DNA of 64,000 nucleotides from Streptomyces fulvorobeus. GTDB taxonomy: Bacteria; Actinomycetota; Actinomycetes; Streptomycetales; Streptomycetaceae. The stretch is from NCBI RefSeq assembly GCF_013167895.1, contig NZ_BLWC01000001.1, positions 124,001-188,000 on the forward strand, read 5' to 3'. The position numbers and the translations under genes were made by a program. The notes under the pieces are model-generated. The model was given only the letters and a program-made list of their open reading frames with translations. It was not told the origin of the DNA and ran no database searches. Below, piece after piece: positions 1-9,556 of the stretch. The first letter of the stretch is position 1; every line of letters begins with the position of its first letter.

Positions 1-223
1 CTGCCATCGGGTACGCCTACCCGCTCGTGTATCAGGGAGCCGTCGGCTGCTGCATCCGGGTGAGTGGCCCGGCTACCGGGCGGCGCTTCGCGCGACAGGT
101 CCCGTACCGCTGGGTGGCACGGGTTGCGGCGCTTCGCGGTACTCGCGGCACCCGTGCCGGGCTCGTCGGTGCACGCCCTCGCCGTGGAGGAGTGGTGGGG
201 GGGCGGCGTGCAGTACCTCTCTC

Positions 224-995
224 GTGTCGCGGGCCCTGCGACCCCGTTCCCTTACAGCACCGAGGCCGACGGAACTGGGCTGCGACACCGTCGGGGAGTC
301 GCTCATCCGGTACGGGTCGATCACGCTGCTGACCGACCCCAACTTCCTGCACCGGGGCAGCTTCGCGTACCTGGGCAACGGACTCTTCTCCCGGCGCCTG
401 ACCGAGCCGGCGATCGGGGTACGCGATCTGCCGCCCGATCTGCATGGTGTGCTCCTTTCGCATCTGCACGGAGACCACTGGGACCGGGTCGCCCGCCGAG
501 GACTGGACCGCGGACTGCCGATCATCAGGACCCCGCACGCCTCGCGCCTTCTCCCGGGCGATCGGCCTGCGCACCTGGCAGTCACACACACTCGTGCGCG
601 ACCGCACCCAGGTGCACGTCACAGCGCTACCGGGCCGTCATGGCCCCGGGCTCGTCCAGGCGTTCCTCCCGCCCGTCATGGGAAGCCTGCTGGAGTTCGG
701 CCCGCGAGGTGTGCCCCCACTTCTGCGGCTGTACATCACCGGTAACACCCTCATGTTTCCCGGCATCAAGGAGATCTCTCGGCGCCACCCGGACCTCCAT
801 CTGGCCGTTCCCCAACTGGGCGGCACCACACTGCCGGGCGGCCTGCTGGTGACCATGGACGCGCGCAGCCCGCTTTCCGACTTCCTCGCCGAGGCGGATC
901 GCGGGGGCTTCGCGGCCGACGTCGTGCGCTGCGGCAGGGGTGAGCAGGTGCAGGTCGGCCTCTCCGCCGACGACGTGCGGCGCATGCCTTGGTGA
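224..995 (+). pseudogene. MBL-fold metallo-hydrolase, frameshifted
   Basis: The first half, read from a GTG at 224, carries LLTDPNFLHRG and the metal-binding signature SHLHGDHWD (HxHxDH) of the metallo-beta-lactamase fold. The second half, ending at 995, continues the same fold one frame over (GLRTWQSH, later VPQLGGTTLPGG and VTMDARSP). The reading frame changes near 540-555; restoring two bases in the CG-rich stretch there would join TPHAS to RAFSRAIGLRTWQSH. The family hydrolyses diverse substrates using one or two metal ions, and this sequence gives no substrate clue. The start is uncertain because no convincing Shine-Dalgarno precedes 224. It may be an intact gene with a sequencing contraction, like several others in the window. 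Confidence 0.6.
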
Positions 996-1032
996 CTCGG
1001 AGAGCCTGGACGCACGGGAGCGGGCATCGAGG

Positions 1033-1067
1033 CTCGTACGAGGCGCCTTCTCCTCGGCTCGTACGAG
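1033..1067. repeat. twin CTCGTACGAG palindromes
   Basis: The 13-mer GGCTCGTACGAGG occurs twice, at 1031-1043 and 1056-1068, exactly 25 bases apart. Each copy contains the perfect palindrome CTCGTACGAG. They lie in the non-coding stretch 996-1358 between the metallo-hydrolase and the GOLPH3-like gene, about 290 bases before the latter's start, so they could be paired operator sites. No regulator gene is adjacent. Nothing else recognisable is in this gap. Confidence 0.4.
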
Positions 1068-1358
1068 GTGAGCACTCCTCGGGCGGTCTCGCAACTGATT
1101 CACGACTGCTCAGGTCGAGCGAGGACTGTTCGGTGGTGCCGGTCCTGCAGAAGTGGATGGACATGCCGGAGCATGGGCTGGTGGCTGTCCGGCGCTCTTG
1201 GCGATTACGCACCTCAGCAAGCCGGTCCTTCGGGAAAGGGGTTCGGTTGTGCGGGAGCGGGCGATACTGGTCGTGACTGTCGCTCCGCCGCCGGGCCGAC
1301 TCCTGGCGGCTGGGCGGTGGAGACGCACTTGTGTCGATGTCTCCGAGGGGAGCCGTTC

Positions 1359-1961
1359 ATGACCACGGCGAAAGACCTGTTCATCATCTCCATGGACCCG
1401 AGCTCACAGCATGCCGTGGGGCAGGGCGACCTGTCTCTCGCGCTCGCGGGAGCCGAGCTGGTCGATCTCATCGGTGCGGGGACAGTCGCCGTGGACGGGG
1501 ACCGCATCGTGCCGAGTGGTCCGTCGACGCTGGACGATCGGCTCATGGTCGAGGCCGCGGCAGGGCTCACTCGGCAGGCACCCTACGAGCGCATCGAGGA
1601 CTGGCTGTGGCGCCGGGGCCGAGACCTCTCGGCGGCATACCAGGCCGCCCTTGAGGAGGACGGTGAGCTGACGCGGAAGCGAAGCAGCAGGTTGCCCTTC
1701 GGCTCGGAACGGGTGGAAGCGGTTGATACACCCGCGCGCCGCAGGGCGGCCGACCGCTGGAAGGATAAGGAACCAGTACTGGCCGCCCTCGCCTCGGTCG
1801 TGGGGCTCGACGGCGAACGGTCCGACGAGCCCGGCCTCGATGACGAGGCGGTGATCACGGTGGTGGCCATCGTCCACGACGCGGTGATGGAACTGGAGGC
1901 CGTACGCCAGAGGCGGTCCATCGAGAACGCGGCCTTCGCGAATCTCTGGCGCGGACCGTGA
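1359..1961 (+). CDS. GPP34 (GOLPH3-like) family protein
   Basis: This 200-residue protein matches the GPP34/GOLPH3 fold: MTTAKDLFIISMD at the N-terminus, GDLSLALAGAELVDLI, then TVAVDGDRIVP, a middle helical part (YERIEDWLWRRGRDL) and a C-terminal helix (VITVVAIVHDAVMELEAVRQRR). The eukaryotic relatives GOLPH3/Vps74 bind phosphatidylinositol-4-phosphate on Golgi membranes; actinobacteria carry many paralogues whose role is unknown, probably peripheral and membrane-associated. The ATG at 1359 is chosen because GAGGGGAGC lies 6-14 bases upstream. It stands alone as a single gene. Confidence 0.85.
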   Translation: MTTAKDLFIISMDPSSQHAVGQGDLSLALAGAELVDLIGAGTVAVDGDRIVPSGPSTLDDRLMVEAAAGLTRQAPYERIEDWLWRRGRDLSAAYQAALEEDGELTRKRSSRLPFGSERVEAVDTPARRRAADRWKDKEPVLAALASVVGLDGERSDEPGLDDEAVITVVAIVHDAVMELEAVRQRRSIENAAFANLWRGP

Positions 1962-2486
1962 GTCGGATCACGGTCCGGAAGCGCGGTCAAGTCCGGCGGT
2001 GAGGGTACGCATCGCCCGCTCGTCGGTCGGTGCGTACAAGTGGGCCGTGCACCGGTTCGGGCGGGCCGCGAGCTGAACTTGCCCCGGTGCCGCCCGGCTC
2101 GTGGCTGCCTCCCTGCCCTACTGGTGTCGCGCCGCTCCACGCGCGCGAGGTTCGATACGTTCTAGGAACTGCTCCGGGCCGTCCCGTCGCCTCGCGCACC
2201 GACTGCTGCCTCGTGACCACGGCGTGCTCTTTCGTGACCACCTCGACAACGCACTGCCGTCGAGCGCCTGCGCAATTGACGCGGCGCCACCCGCCACGAT
2301 GACCCCCGGTTCGAGGGCCGCCGCGTCGCCGGGAGTTTCACCGCGTCACGGTCGTGACCGACCCGAACAACCCCCTGACTCCACCGACAGGGACCGCCTG
2401 ACAGAGGGCCGGCTGCTCCTCCTGCCGCGCAGGAACTTGAACCCCTCCAAGACGCTCTCAAGGGGCGGCCTGGTGCGGTGAGCTAC
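1962..2486. other. non-coding gap, nothing recognised
   Basis: Overlapping open frames occur on both strands but have arginine/serine/proline-rich translations without any family feature, which is typical of non-coding high-GC DNA. I see no convincing promoter, terminator or repeat. Confidence 0.5.
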
Positions 2487-3140
2487 TCAACGCACCAGGC
2501 CCGATTCCCACGCCCATGCCGCGATCTCCACACGGTTGCGGGCATCTAGCTTGCTCTGGATGTTGCTGAGGTGCGCTTTGACCGTACCGGCGCTGATGTG
2601 GAGCCCGGCGGCGATTTCGGCGTTGGTGTGACCCCGAGCCACCATGCCGACGACGTCCTCCTCCCTCGGGGAGAGTGTTCCGCCGGGCGGCCGGGCCGGC
2701 TGCCGGGCCGGTCCGGTGAAACGCTGGAGCAGCCTCACCGTGACGGCCGGGCTGATCAGCGCCTCGCCCTGGGCCGCCGAGCGTACGGCCTCCGCCAGCA
2801 GCCGGGGCCCTGCGTCCTTCAGCAGGAAGCCGCAGGCACCATCCCGCAGCGCACGGTGCACGTACTCGTCGTCGTCGAAGGTCGTCACCATTACCACCCT
2901 CGGCACATGAACCACCCCGGGCCGGGTGAGCAGCCGCAGCGCCTCCAGGCCGTCGAGCCGGGGCATCCGGATGTCCATCAGCACGACGTCCGGACGGTGC
3001 CGGGCCACCTGGTCGACCGCTTCAAGGCCGTCCTGTGCCTGCGCGACGATCTCGATGCCGTCCTCGGCCGTGAGGATCATGGCCATGCCCGTACGGACGA
3101 TGGCCTGGTCGTCCGCGATCAACACCCGGATCGTCGTCAT
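2487..3140 (-). CDS. NarL/FixJ-type response regulator
   Basis: A 217-residue two-domain regulator. Residues 1-120 form a receiver domain with the acidic pair D10-D11, the phospho-acceptor D56 in VVLMDIRMP, and the conserved lysine in FLLKDAG. Residues 150-215 form a LuxR-type helix-turn-helix (LSPREEDVVGMVARGHTNAEIA then GTVKAHLSNIQSKL). It should dimerise and bind DNA when phosphorylated by the sensor kinase encoded just upstream, whose stop codon overlaps this start (ATGA at 3137-3140), implying translational coupling. The target genes are not evident; the divergent VanZ-like gene is one possibility. Confidence 0.95.
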   Translation of the reverse strand: MTTIRVLIADDQAIVRTGMAMILTAEDGIEIVAQAQDGLEAVDQVARHRPDVVLMDIRMPRLDGLEALRLLTRPGVVHVPRVVMVTTFDDDEYVHRALRDGACGFLLKDAGPRLLAEAVRSAAQGEALISPAVTVRLLQRFTGPARQPARPPGGTLSPREEDVVGMVARGHTNAEIAAGLHISAGTVKAHLSNIQSKLDARNRVEIAAWAWESGLVR

Positions 3141-4450
3141 CCGATCCCACCCATCCCGGCGCGGATACCCGCTGCACGGCCGTCACCCCCATCGCCGTGC
3201 AACACGGCGGTGGCGCCGGGGAACGAGGCGCTCACCGTCCAGCCACCCTCGTCGACCCCACTCCCGCTGCCGCGCCCCGGTCCGGCCCGGAAAGTTCCGC
3301 CGGCCAGGGAGACCCGCTCGCGCAACCCTCGCAGTCCGTAGCCGCTCCCACTCCTGCCGTTCCCAGTGCCCAAGGCGCGTCGGCCGTCTCCGTCATCGCG
3401 GATCTCGACGTCGACCGCTCCCCCGGGCGCGGCTGTCAGCAGCACCTCTACCGTGCCACAGCCGTGGGAGTGTCTGGCTACATTGGTCAGGGCCTCCATC
3501 ACTACTCGGTGGATGCTGCTCGCCACCTCCGCCGGTATGTCATCCAGCGGGCCCCGCTCGACGAGCCGGATTCGCGCCCCCGAGTGAGCGAAGCCGTCGA
3601 CCAGGGACCGCACTCCCTCAAGCCCGCTGTTCACCGGCAACGGAATCCCCCCGCCGACTGCCTCCCCGTCCCTCCCCTCCTCTCTCAGGGCGCCCACCAT
3701 CCGCCGCATGGACTCCAGTGCTTCGGCGCCGGTCCGCTCTATGAGTTCCAGGGCGGGCTCGACCAACTCGGGGTTCTTGGCCGCGACGGCCCGAGCACCC
3801 TGGGCCTGCACGACGATGCCCGTCACATGGTGGGCGACGAAGTCGTGCAGGTCGCGGGCGAAGTCCACCCGTTGATCGAGCCTGATCCGCTCGTCGCGCT
3901 GCTCCCGCGCGGCCACCACCAACCGGGCGGTGAGCCCTGCGGCGAGCGCGGCGCTGGTGAGCAGGGCGAGGAAAAGCGCAACGGTCGTACTGCCCTCATG
4001 CACCCGAATCGCCAGCGGCCGCAGCACCACGGCAGCGGTGAGCAGGGGCACTCCGAGCGCGGCCCCCAGAGGGGTGACGCGGCGCGCGGAGATCAGCAGG
4101 ACGACAAGCAGAGCCACGGGCTCAAAAGCCCCGTACGCGGACGACGCCGCCGGGCCGAAACCTCCCTCCCCGTCGGAACGGAGATGGAGCGCCAACGAGC
4201 ACACCAGCGAGACGACCCCCGCCCCGCAGGCGGCCCGGGCGACGCCGGCCGCCGACAGCCGCGGAAGCAGCACCAGGACGACCGCCACCACGGCGGCCGA
4301 CATCAGCAGAGGGGTGCCGGTGACCGGCTGCCGGAAGGTGCCCACCCACAGGTCCAGCAGCACCGCCGCCACCGCAACACAGGCCGCGCCGACGCACCCA
4401 GCCTTGGCCAGGGCCGCCGCACGACGGGAAGAAAGGGACGAGCATCGCAT
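3137..4450 (-). CDS. two-component sensor histidine kinase (HisKA_3 type)
   Basis: The 437-residue product has about five hydrophobic N-terminal segments (residues ~10-185), then the dimerisation/phosphoacceptor motif RIRLDQRVDFARDLHDFVAHH, where H in DLHD is the predicted phosphorylated histidine, and a HATPase_c domain with the N box (EALTNVARHSHG) and G boxes (IRDDGDGR, GYGLRGLRERV). This is the architecture of NarX/DesK-like kinases that pair with NarL-type regulators. The ATG at 4450 (MRCSSL) is preferred because residues before it in the longer frame look non-coding. It is co-transcribed with the response regulator. The inducing signal cannot be told; sensing is probably within the membrane segments because no large extracellular domain is present. 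Confidence 0.93.
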   Translation of the reverse strand: MRCSSLSSRRAAALAKAGCVGAACVAVAAVLLDLWVGTFRQPVTGTPLLMSAAVVAVVLVLLPRLSAAGVARAACGAGVVSLVCSLALHLRSDGEGGFGPAASSAYGAFEPVALLVVLLISARRVTPLGAALGVPLLTAAVVLRPLAIRVHEGSTTVALFLALLTSAALAAGLTARLVVAAREQRDERIRLDQRVDFARDLHDFVAHHVTGIVVQAQGARAVAAKNPELVEPALELIERTGAEALESMRRMVGALREEGRDGEAVGGGIPLPVNSGLEGVRSLVDGFAHSGARIRLVERGPLDDIPAEVASSIHRVVMEALTNVARHSHGCGTVEVLLTAAPGGAVDVEIRDDGDGRRALGTGNGRSGSGYGLRGLRERVSLAGGTFRAGPGRGSGSGVDEGGWTVSASFPGATAVLHGDGGDGRAAGIRAGMGGIG

Positions 4451-4624
4451 GCACTCGACGATATCCGCAGAGCGGGCGGCTCGGCCTCGGCCGAAAGGCA
4501 TAGCCGCACCACGAAGGATCGGCCCTTCAGCAGATACGGCAAACAGGCAGCCGACGGCAAAGTCGTCCTCGTCAATCCGTCGTCGCCCGACGGCCTTCGT
4601 CGCTCAGCCTGCGAGGACCCACCT

Positions 4625-5236
4625 ATGAACGTGTCATTCCAGATCGGCGCCGCCCTCGTGCTCGGGCCGCTGCTCGCCGCATACGCCATCGTCCTCGCCA
4701 TCGGCGCACGGCGCGGGACGCGAGGGCGCACCGGTCGCCACGCGGCGTTCCGCTTCACCGTCATGCTGTACGTGGCGGCGGTGCTGTCCATCACCGTTTT
4801 CCCGCTCAACATCACATGGGGCGAAGGTGCCAACCTGATGCCCTGGTACAACCAGCTGAACTGGCTTCCCCTCCTCACCATGGACGTCAGCGCCCTGCCC
4901 AATGTCGTCATGCTGCTCCCGCTGGGCCTGCTGCCCCTCATATCGTCGCGGGCCACCTCGGCGGGACGCGTCACCGCGCTGACAGCGCTGGCCAGTGCGG
5001 TGATCGAGAGTGCGCAGATGCTCTCGTACATCCTGTTCAACAACGGCCGGTCCGTCGACATCAACGACATGATCGCCAATACGCTCGGCGGCCTGATCGG
5101 CTGGGTGCTGTTGCGGGCCGCGCTTCGCACGGGAGCGCTGGGCAGTGCACTTCGCGGCGCCGCCCTGCCCGGTTCTGCCGTCGCCCTCGGCACGGCGGAC
5201 CCGCTGCGCCCCTCCCCCGCCCCGGTCACGGGCTGA
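4625..5236 (+). CDS. VanZ-like family membrane protein
   Basis: The 203-residue protein has four to five transmembrane helices. It carries the VanZ-family pattern: ITVFPLNITW then NLMPWYNQLNWLP in the first loop, a central LPNVVMLLPLGLLPLI helix, an ESAQ motif (SAVIESAQMLSYILFNNGRSVDINDMIA is the signature stretch, in pieces), and NTLGGLIGWVLL. VanZ confers low-level teicoplanin resistance in enterococci, but most actinobacterial homologues have unknown roles in the envelope. The ATG at 4625 follows GAGGACCCACCT. It diverges from the histidine kinase across about 174 bases, so the two-component system may control it. Confidence 0.85.
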   Translation: MNVSFQIGAALVLGPLLAAYAIVLAIGARRGTRGRTGRHAAFRFTVMLYVAAVLSITVFPLNITWGEGANLMPWYNQLNWLPLLTMDVSALPNVVMLLPLGLLPLISSRATSAGRVTALTALASAVIESAQMLSYILFNNGRSVDINDMIANTLGGLIGWVLLRAALRTGALGSALRGAALPGSAVALGTADPLRPSPAPVTG

Positions 5237-5552
5237 CAAGTCGGGCGGGGAAGTCGAGGAGGACGCACAGCGCGACCTGGGCGTCCGCGAGGCGTCCTTT
5301 CCAGGCCGTCCGGACAGCGGCTGGGGTCGGCTGCTGAGCCGCGTGTCCCCTGCCCTGCGAGTCGTGCGGCATGGCTGGGAATCGCGAGGGCGGTGTGCCG
5401 CACTGTCCAAGTACAGCGCAACCAGACGAGGGTGCACGTTGCGGTCGCGCCGACCGACCTGCATGAACGGCGGGTGGGGGTCGCGACGCCATGGGCCAGG
5501 ATGACGCCTGTCAGTCGCAGTTCACCAGTGCATCGCCGCGCTGCCGTCTTCG
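5237..5552. other. non-coding gap between convergent genes
   Basis: About 315 bases separate the VanZ-like gene from the end of the TerC gene on the other strand. No open frame with family character and no clear hairpin were found. Confidence 0.4.
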
Positions 5553-6938
5553 TTATTGGCCCGAAGAGTGCTTGTGGTCGGGGTCCAGCCGGAAGTCGGG
5601 GCAATCGCGGTCTTGGCAGGCACCCGGGCCCCAGACGGGGACGAATATGCCGAGCGTCTTACGGCGGTGGACTGCGGCGGGCACGGTCTTCTTACAGGTC
5701 GGGCATACATACCCGTCAGACTTACGCTTCATTTTGACCATATCTTTACGATATGCCCTAATTCGCAGGTCGGGAAGTGCACCGTCTTCTTGCCGGTCGG
5801 AGCCCGCTCGGGCATCGGTCTCCCGGCTCGATGAGTCAGAAGGGTGCTGGAAGGTGTCCCGACCCCCTACGGATGGCGAGCCGGGCTGCTTGACAGTCCC
5901 AGACGCGTCCCTCTGCTCATCGGACTCCTCCGACACGCCTGCCGGAGCGGGCCTCTTGAGACTGAGCACCACGGAGCCTGTCAGCACCACCACGATGACC
6001 GCGAGGCTGACCGGTGAGGGGATTTCGGGGATGGTCGGGCTGATCATCTTGTGGGACGCCTGGAGTATGAGCTTGACGCCGATGAAGGCGAGGATGATCG
6101 CCAGACCCTTACTCAGGTAATGGAACCGGTCCAGGAGCCCCGCGAGCATGAAGTAGAGGGCCCGCAGGCCAAGGATGGCGAACGCGTTGCTGGTGTAGAC
6201 GATGAAGGCGTCGTCGCTGACCGCGAGAACGGCCGGGACGCTGTCGACGGCGAAGATCAGGTCGGCGGCCTCGATCGCCGCCACCACCGCGAGCAGCGGG
6301 GTCGCCACCCTTATGCCGGCCTCCTTGACGAAGAACTTCGCCCCGGCGTACTCGTCCCGTACCGGGATGATCTTGCGGAGTATCCGTACGGCGAAGCTCT
6401 TGCCCGGATCGAAACTCTCCTCCTCGTCCTTGAGAAGCTTGTATGTGCTGTAGAAGAGGACCGCCGCGAAGGCGAACAGCACCGCGGTGAAGCGGCTGAC
6501 CACAGCCACGCCGAGGGACAGGAAGATCCCACGGAAGACCAGTGCACCGATGACGCCGAAGAACAGCACGCGGTGCTGGTAGGCGCGGGGCACCTTGAAG
6601 TACGCGAAGATCACGGCGAAGACGAACAGGTTGTCGACCGACAGGCTTTTCTCCAGCAGCCATGCTGTGGTGTACTCGGTGCCCGCTGTCGTGCCCAGGA
6701 CGAGGAAGACCACCGCGCCGAAGATCAGTGCGAGGCTCACCCACAGGCCGCTCCAGGCGGCCGCCTCCTTGAAGCCGATGACGTGCGCGGTGCGGTGGGA
6801 CAGCAGGTCCACCGCCAGCGACACCACCACCGTCGCGGCGAATGCCCCCCACAACCAGAGCGGGACCTCAAGCACACCGAACACCCTCACTTGACCCGTG
6901 CGAAATACACCGAAGCCGTATAAGGAAGTGTCCGGCAT
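5553..6938 (-). CDS. TerC family membrane protein with C-terminal zinc-ribbon-like tail
   Basis: Residues ~20-330 are a TerC/Alx-type integral membrane protein: KSLSVDNLFVFAVIFAYF, RVLFFGVIGALVFRGIF, then EAADLIFAVDSVPAVLAVS and SNAFAILGLRALYFMLAGLLDRF, each with conserved acidic residues inside membrane helices that are thought to handle metal ions. The family is linked to manganese export and tellurite resistance. Usual length is about 320-340 residues, whereas this one is ~461. The extra tail is hydrophilic and ends in a CPTC ... C-Q-D-R-D-C arrangement resembling a zinc ribbon. The start is uncertain: ATG 6938 is used, but GTG codons near 6885-6890 would also fit TerC N-termini. No tellurium-resistance genes are nearby. 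Confidence 0.85.
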   Translation of the reverse strand: MPDTSLYGFGVFRTGQVRVFGVLEVPLWLWGAFAATVVVSLAVDLLSHRTAHVIGFKEAAAWSGLWVSLALIFGAVVFLVLGTTAGTEYTTAWLLEKSLSVDNLFVFAVIFAYFKVPRAYQHRVLFFGVIGALVFRGIFLSLGVAVVSRFTAVLFAFAAVLFYSTYKLLKDEEESFDPGKSFAVRILRKIIPVRDEYAGAKFFVKEAGIRVATPLLAVVAAIEAADLIFAVDSVPAVLAVSDDAFIVYTSNAFAILGLRALYFMLAGLLDRFHYLSKGLAIILAFIGVKLILQASHKMISPTIPEIPSPVSLAVIVVVLTGSVVLSLKRPAPAGVSEESDEQRDASGTVKQPGSPSVGGRDTFQHPSDSSSRETDARAGSDRQEDGALPDLRIRAYRKDMVKMKRKSDGYVCPTCKKTVPAAVHRRKTLGIFVPVWGPGACQDRDCPDFRLDPDHKHSSGQ

Positions 6939-7226
6939 CACGCCGCCGTGAGCATGCGGAGCGGGTGAAACAGCCCGCGGCACGGCTTTCGCAACACCGG
7001 TTCCCTGGTGCGCAGGCGGTGCGGGAGGCAGAGGGGGCGAGGGATCACTGGGCGGGATCGCAGGCCGGGTCCGTGGCCGCGCAGGTGAGCCGGCCGGTGA
7101 CAGCGGTGGCCGTGCTCTGCGGGACAGCCTGCCGCGAACCTGTCGGCCGAGTCGAAGCACGACGGGTGTCACACAGGGAGGATTGCTGTCCTTGCTGTCC
7201 CACTTACTGTCATCGGGACCGTTCCC

Positions 7227-8165
7227 TCAGTGCGGGGTGATCCTGGCGGCGACCGGCAGGTGGTCGCTGCCGGTGGCGGACAAGGTGCGGATGTAGCCGA
7301 CGGTCGCTGAACGGGCCATCACCTGATCGATGCGGGCCAGCGGAAAGGCTGCGGGGAAACTGAAGGCGAAGCCCCGCTCCGCCACGTTCATCCGCGAGGT
7401 CAGCGGGGCCAGTCCGCGGTCATCGACCGTGCCGTTCAGGTCGCCCAGCAGGATCACCGTTTCCACCTCCTCAGCCGCGACGGCCTCCCCGAGAAGGTCC
7501 GCGCTCTCGTCGCGCCAGGAGGATGCGAGGCCGCTCGCCCGGACGCGGATCGAGGGCAGGTGCGCTACGTACGCCGCGATCTCGGCACGTGGCGTGTGGA
7601 CCACAGCGCGCAGCCCGCGACTCCAGGGCCCCGCGATCCCCTGTGGTTTGACGTCCAGCAGCCGGGCATCGGTCAGCGGATGCTTCGACCAGAGCCCCAC
7701 AGTGCCCCGGACCACGTGGTGCGGGTAAGCCGGGGCGAGAGTCCTCTCGTAAACCTGCAGCGCAGGGGAGACCAGTTCCTGCAGCGCGATGAGATCGGGC
7801 TCGGCGTCAGTCAGGGTGCGGGCCGTGCCCGCCGGGTCGGGATTCTCGTCGCTCACGTTGTGCTGCACCACGACCAGGTCGTGCGCGCCGGGCTTCCCAC
7901 CAGGCAGGAGCAGTCCACCGAAGAGGTGCACCCAGGCCGCCGTCGGCAGTAGCAGGGCCAGCAGCGCGGTGGCCGAACGGCGCAGCAGCGCCAGGCCGAA
8001 CAGAACCACGGCAGCCAGGCCGAGCCACGGCAGGAACAGTTCCAGCGAACTGCCCAGACGGCCCACGGAGTTCGGCACCACCCGGTGGAACGCCAGCAGC
8101 CCGGCCGTCAGCACAGCGAATGCGGCGGGCACCCGCCCTCGTGTCCAGGCCGGTCGGCCCCGCAC
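7227..8165 (-). CDS. endonuclease/exonuclease/phosphatase family protein
   Basis: The 312-residue protein begins with three hydrophobic segments (residues ~12-100) and then has an EEP-fold catalytic domain. Visible motifs are VVQHNV, the metal-binding glutamate in IALQELV, LLGDLNGT, ARIDQVMAR and the terminal catalytic SDHLPVAARI. The same fold serves DNases, sphingomyelinases and inositol phosphatases. Anchored, outward-facing forms are common in Streptomyces and their substrates are mostly unknown. The start codon is GTG at 8165. It is likely transcribed alone; the downstream TerC gene lies about 290 bases away on the same strand. Confidence 0.9.
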   Translation of the reverse strand: MRGRPAWTRGRVPAAFAVLTAGLLAFHRVVPNSVGRLGSSLELFLPWLGLAAVVLFGLALLRRSATALLALLLPTAAWVHLFGGLLLPGGKPGAHDLVVVQHNVSDENPDPAGTARTLTDAEPDLIALQELVSPALQVYERTLAPAYPHHVVRGTVGLWSKHPLTDARLLDVKPQGIAGPWSRGLRAVVHTPRAEIAAYVAHLPSIRVRASGLASSWRDESADLLGEAVAAEEVETVILLGDLNGTVDDRGLAPLTSRMNVAERGFAFSFPAAFPLARIDQVMARSATVGYIRTLSATGSDHLPVAARITPH

Positions 8166-8511
8166 ATCCCCTTCTCACGCGCGCCCGGAACCCCTTGCCC
8201 GGCCGGGCGGCGCGCCCCCCGGAGTACCGCCGCCTTCACCATCGACGTCTCACCCCTGTCCGCCCGGTCCACCTGGCTTCCCATCCGCTCGACCTCATCT
8301 TCCAGGACGAGTCACCAGGTGAATCGGTTTCGGTATCCCCTCGAGTGCTCCTCACCCCCCACCCGCGAAGCAGCGCCGCACCATCCCGTGCTGTGAGATC
8401 TGCCGGCCCTCCGCCTCGGGCGCGCAGGAAGCGGAACCTGCTGGAACGATTGCGGATTGCTTCGCGGCTCACCTTCGGGCGGCTGCGCCTTGGTGTGCCT
8501 GCCCTCCGCGC
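8166..8511. other. non-coding gap
   Basis: About 346 bases upstream of the endonuclease-fold gene and downstream of snapalysin, both on the minus strand. It should hold the promoter of the former and the terminator of the latter. I cannot identify either with confidence. Confidence 0.4.
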
Positions 8512-9093
8512 TTAGGGAGCGTCCACCAGCATGCGGCCGTCGGCAGGAGTGAGCGAGGTGAGGCCGTTGGCGTAGGTGGAGTCCACACGGGCTCGCTCAG
8601 TGGCGTTGGGAACCGCGTTCCTGCAACTGATGCCCGGGCTTGATCCTGACATCAGCTGGGAGCACGGCCCGGGCTTGGTGTCGGGGAGGCCCAGGCTGTG
8701 CCCGAGCTCGTGGGCGGCGATGCGGGTTTTGTCATAGCCCTGAGCTACCGCCTGGCTGCCGAGTTCGACACGCACCAGGCCGCCCGGGCGCACCGGGCCG
8801 AGGGTCGCCTGCGGCCAGCCGCTGGTGGCGACGATCTGTATCTCGGCCCGGGTGCCGGGTGCGGCTTCGACCAGCCTGACGTTGGCGACGTTCTGGTTCC
8901 ACGAGGCGACTCCGGCAGTGATCGCCGCTTCCCAGCCGCCTGCCCGGCTGTCGTCGTAGCGAAGGGTCACCACCGCTGCCGCGCTCTCCGCCGCGGTCGG
9001 CTCCGGCGGGGGTGCGGCGTGCGCTGCTACTGATGCTGCCAGGGTGACCGCGGCGGCGGCCCCGACTGCCTTCAACCAAAAGGAGTGCGGCAT
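8512..9093 (-). CDS. snapalysin-type secreted zinc metalloprotease (M7)
   Basis: The 193-residue product has a signal peptide (lysine at residue 8, hydrophobic stretch VGAAAAVTLAASVAAHA, cleavage near AHA-A). The mature part is about 165 residues and carries the metzincin zinc site HELGHSLGLPD, in which two histidines plus the final aspartate are the expected ligands; the aspartate as third ligand is characteristic of snapalysins. Cysteines in GPCSQLM and GISCRN probably form a disulfide. Snapalysins are extracellular neutral proteases of Streptomyces. Many snpA genes are flanked by a LysR regulator; none is adjacent here. ATG 9093 is chosen for the GGGACA upstream and the clean signal peptide. 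Confidence 0.92.
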   Translation of the reverse strand: MPHSFWLKAVGAAAAVTLAASVAAHAAPPPEPTAAESAAAVVTLRYDDSRAGGWEAAITAGVASWNQNVANVRLVEAAPGTRAEIQIVATSGWPQATLGPVRPGGLVRVELGSQAVAQGYDKTRIAAHELGHSLGLPDTKPGPCSQLMSGSSPGISCRNAVPNATERARVDSTYANGLTSLTPADGRMLVDAP

Positions 9094-9556
9094 TGCTGTC
9101 CCATCAGTCGTGGGGGCTCGGCTCCACCAGGAGCCGAGAGCGGGGAGGGGCTGCATCAGCACAGTGGCAGGTGCACTTCTCCCGGGCTTTCAGCACTATG
9201 CCCAAGACCTCGCAATTATCATGCCCCTGTCATGAAGAAGGCCGGAAACGAGTGGTGGGTGGACGCATCCGTGATCCGTCCCGGGCCACCTCGCCGTTGT
9301 TCACCGGACCGGATTCGCCCAGGCGTCGAGGATCGCGCCGTCCCCGGGGACCGCGACCCGGACCCCCACCCCCTCAGGCGCCGGTGCGCAGCTTCATCCC
9401 GGCCACCAGCTCAGCCGCGTCGACCCGGCGGTCAGGACCGGGGACACAGCAGGGCCGGGATGACTTCCCCCGGTACGGAGCAGGTGGTTTCCGTGTACGG
9501 CCGGGGATGGCCAGGCCGCCGGTGGTCCAGCCGGACGTCAGATGAGGAACGCGGTC
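9094..9556. other. non-coding gap
   Basis: About 460 bases between the toxin gene and snapalysin, both on the minus strand. The AT-richer stretch near 9200-9235 (containing AATTATCATGCCCC) is the likely promoter area for snapalysin. No gene-like frame is present. Confidence 0.4.

Noticed and set aside
6939..7226. yybP-ykoY manganese riboswitch before the TerC gene
   Set aside because: The expected conserved stem-loop elements could not be recognised by eye; a covariance search would be needed to decide.
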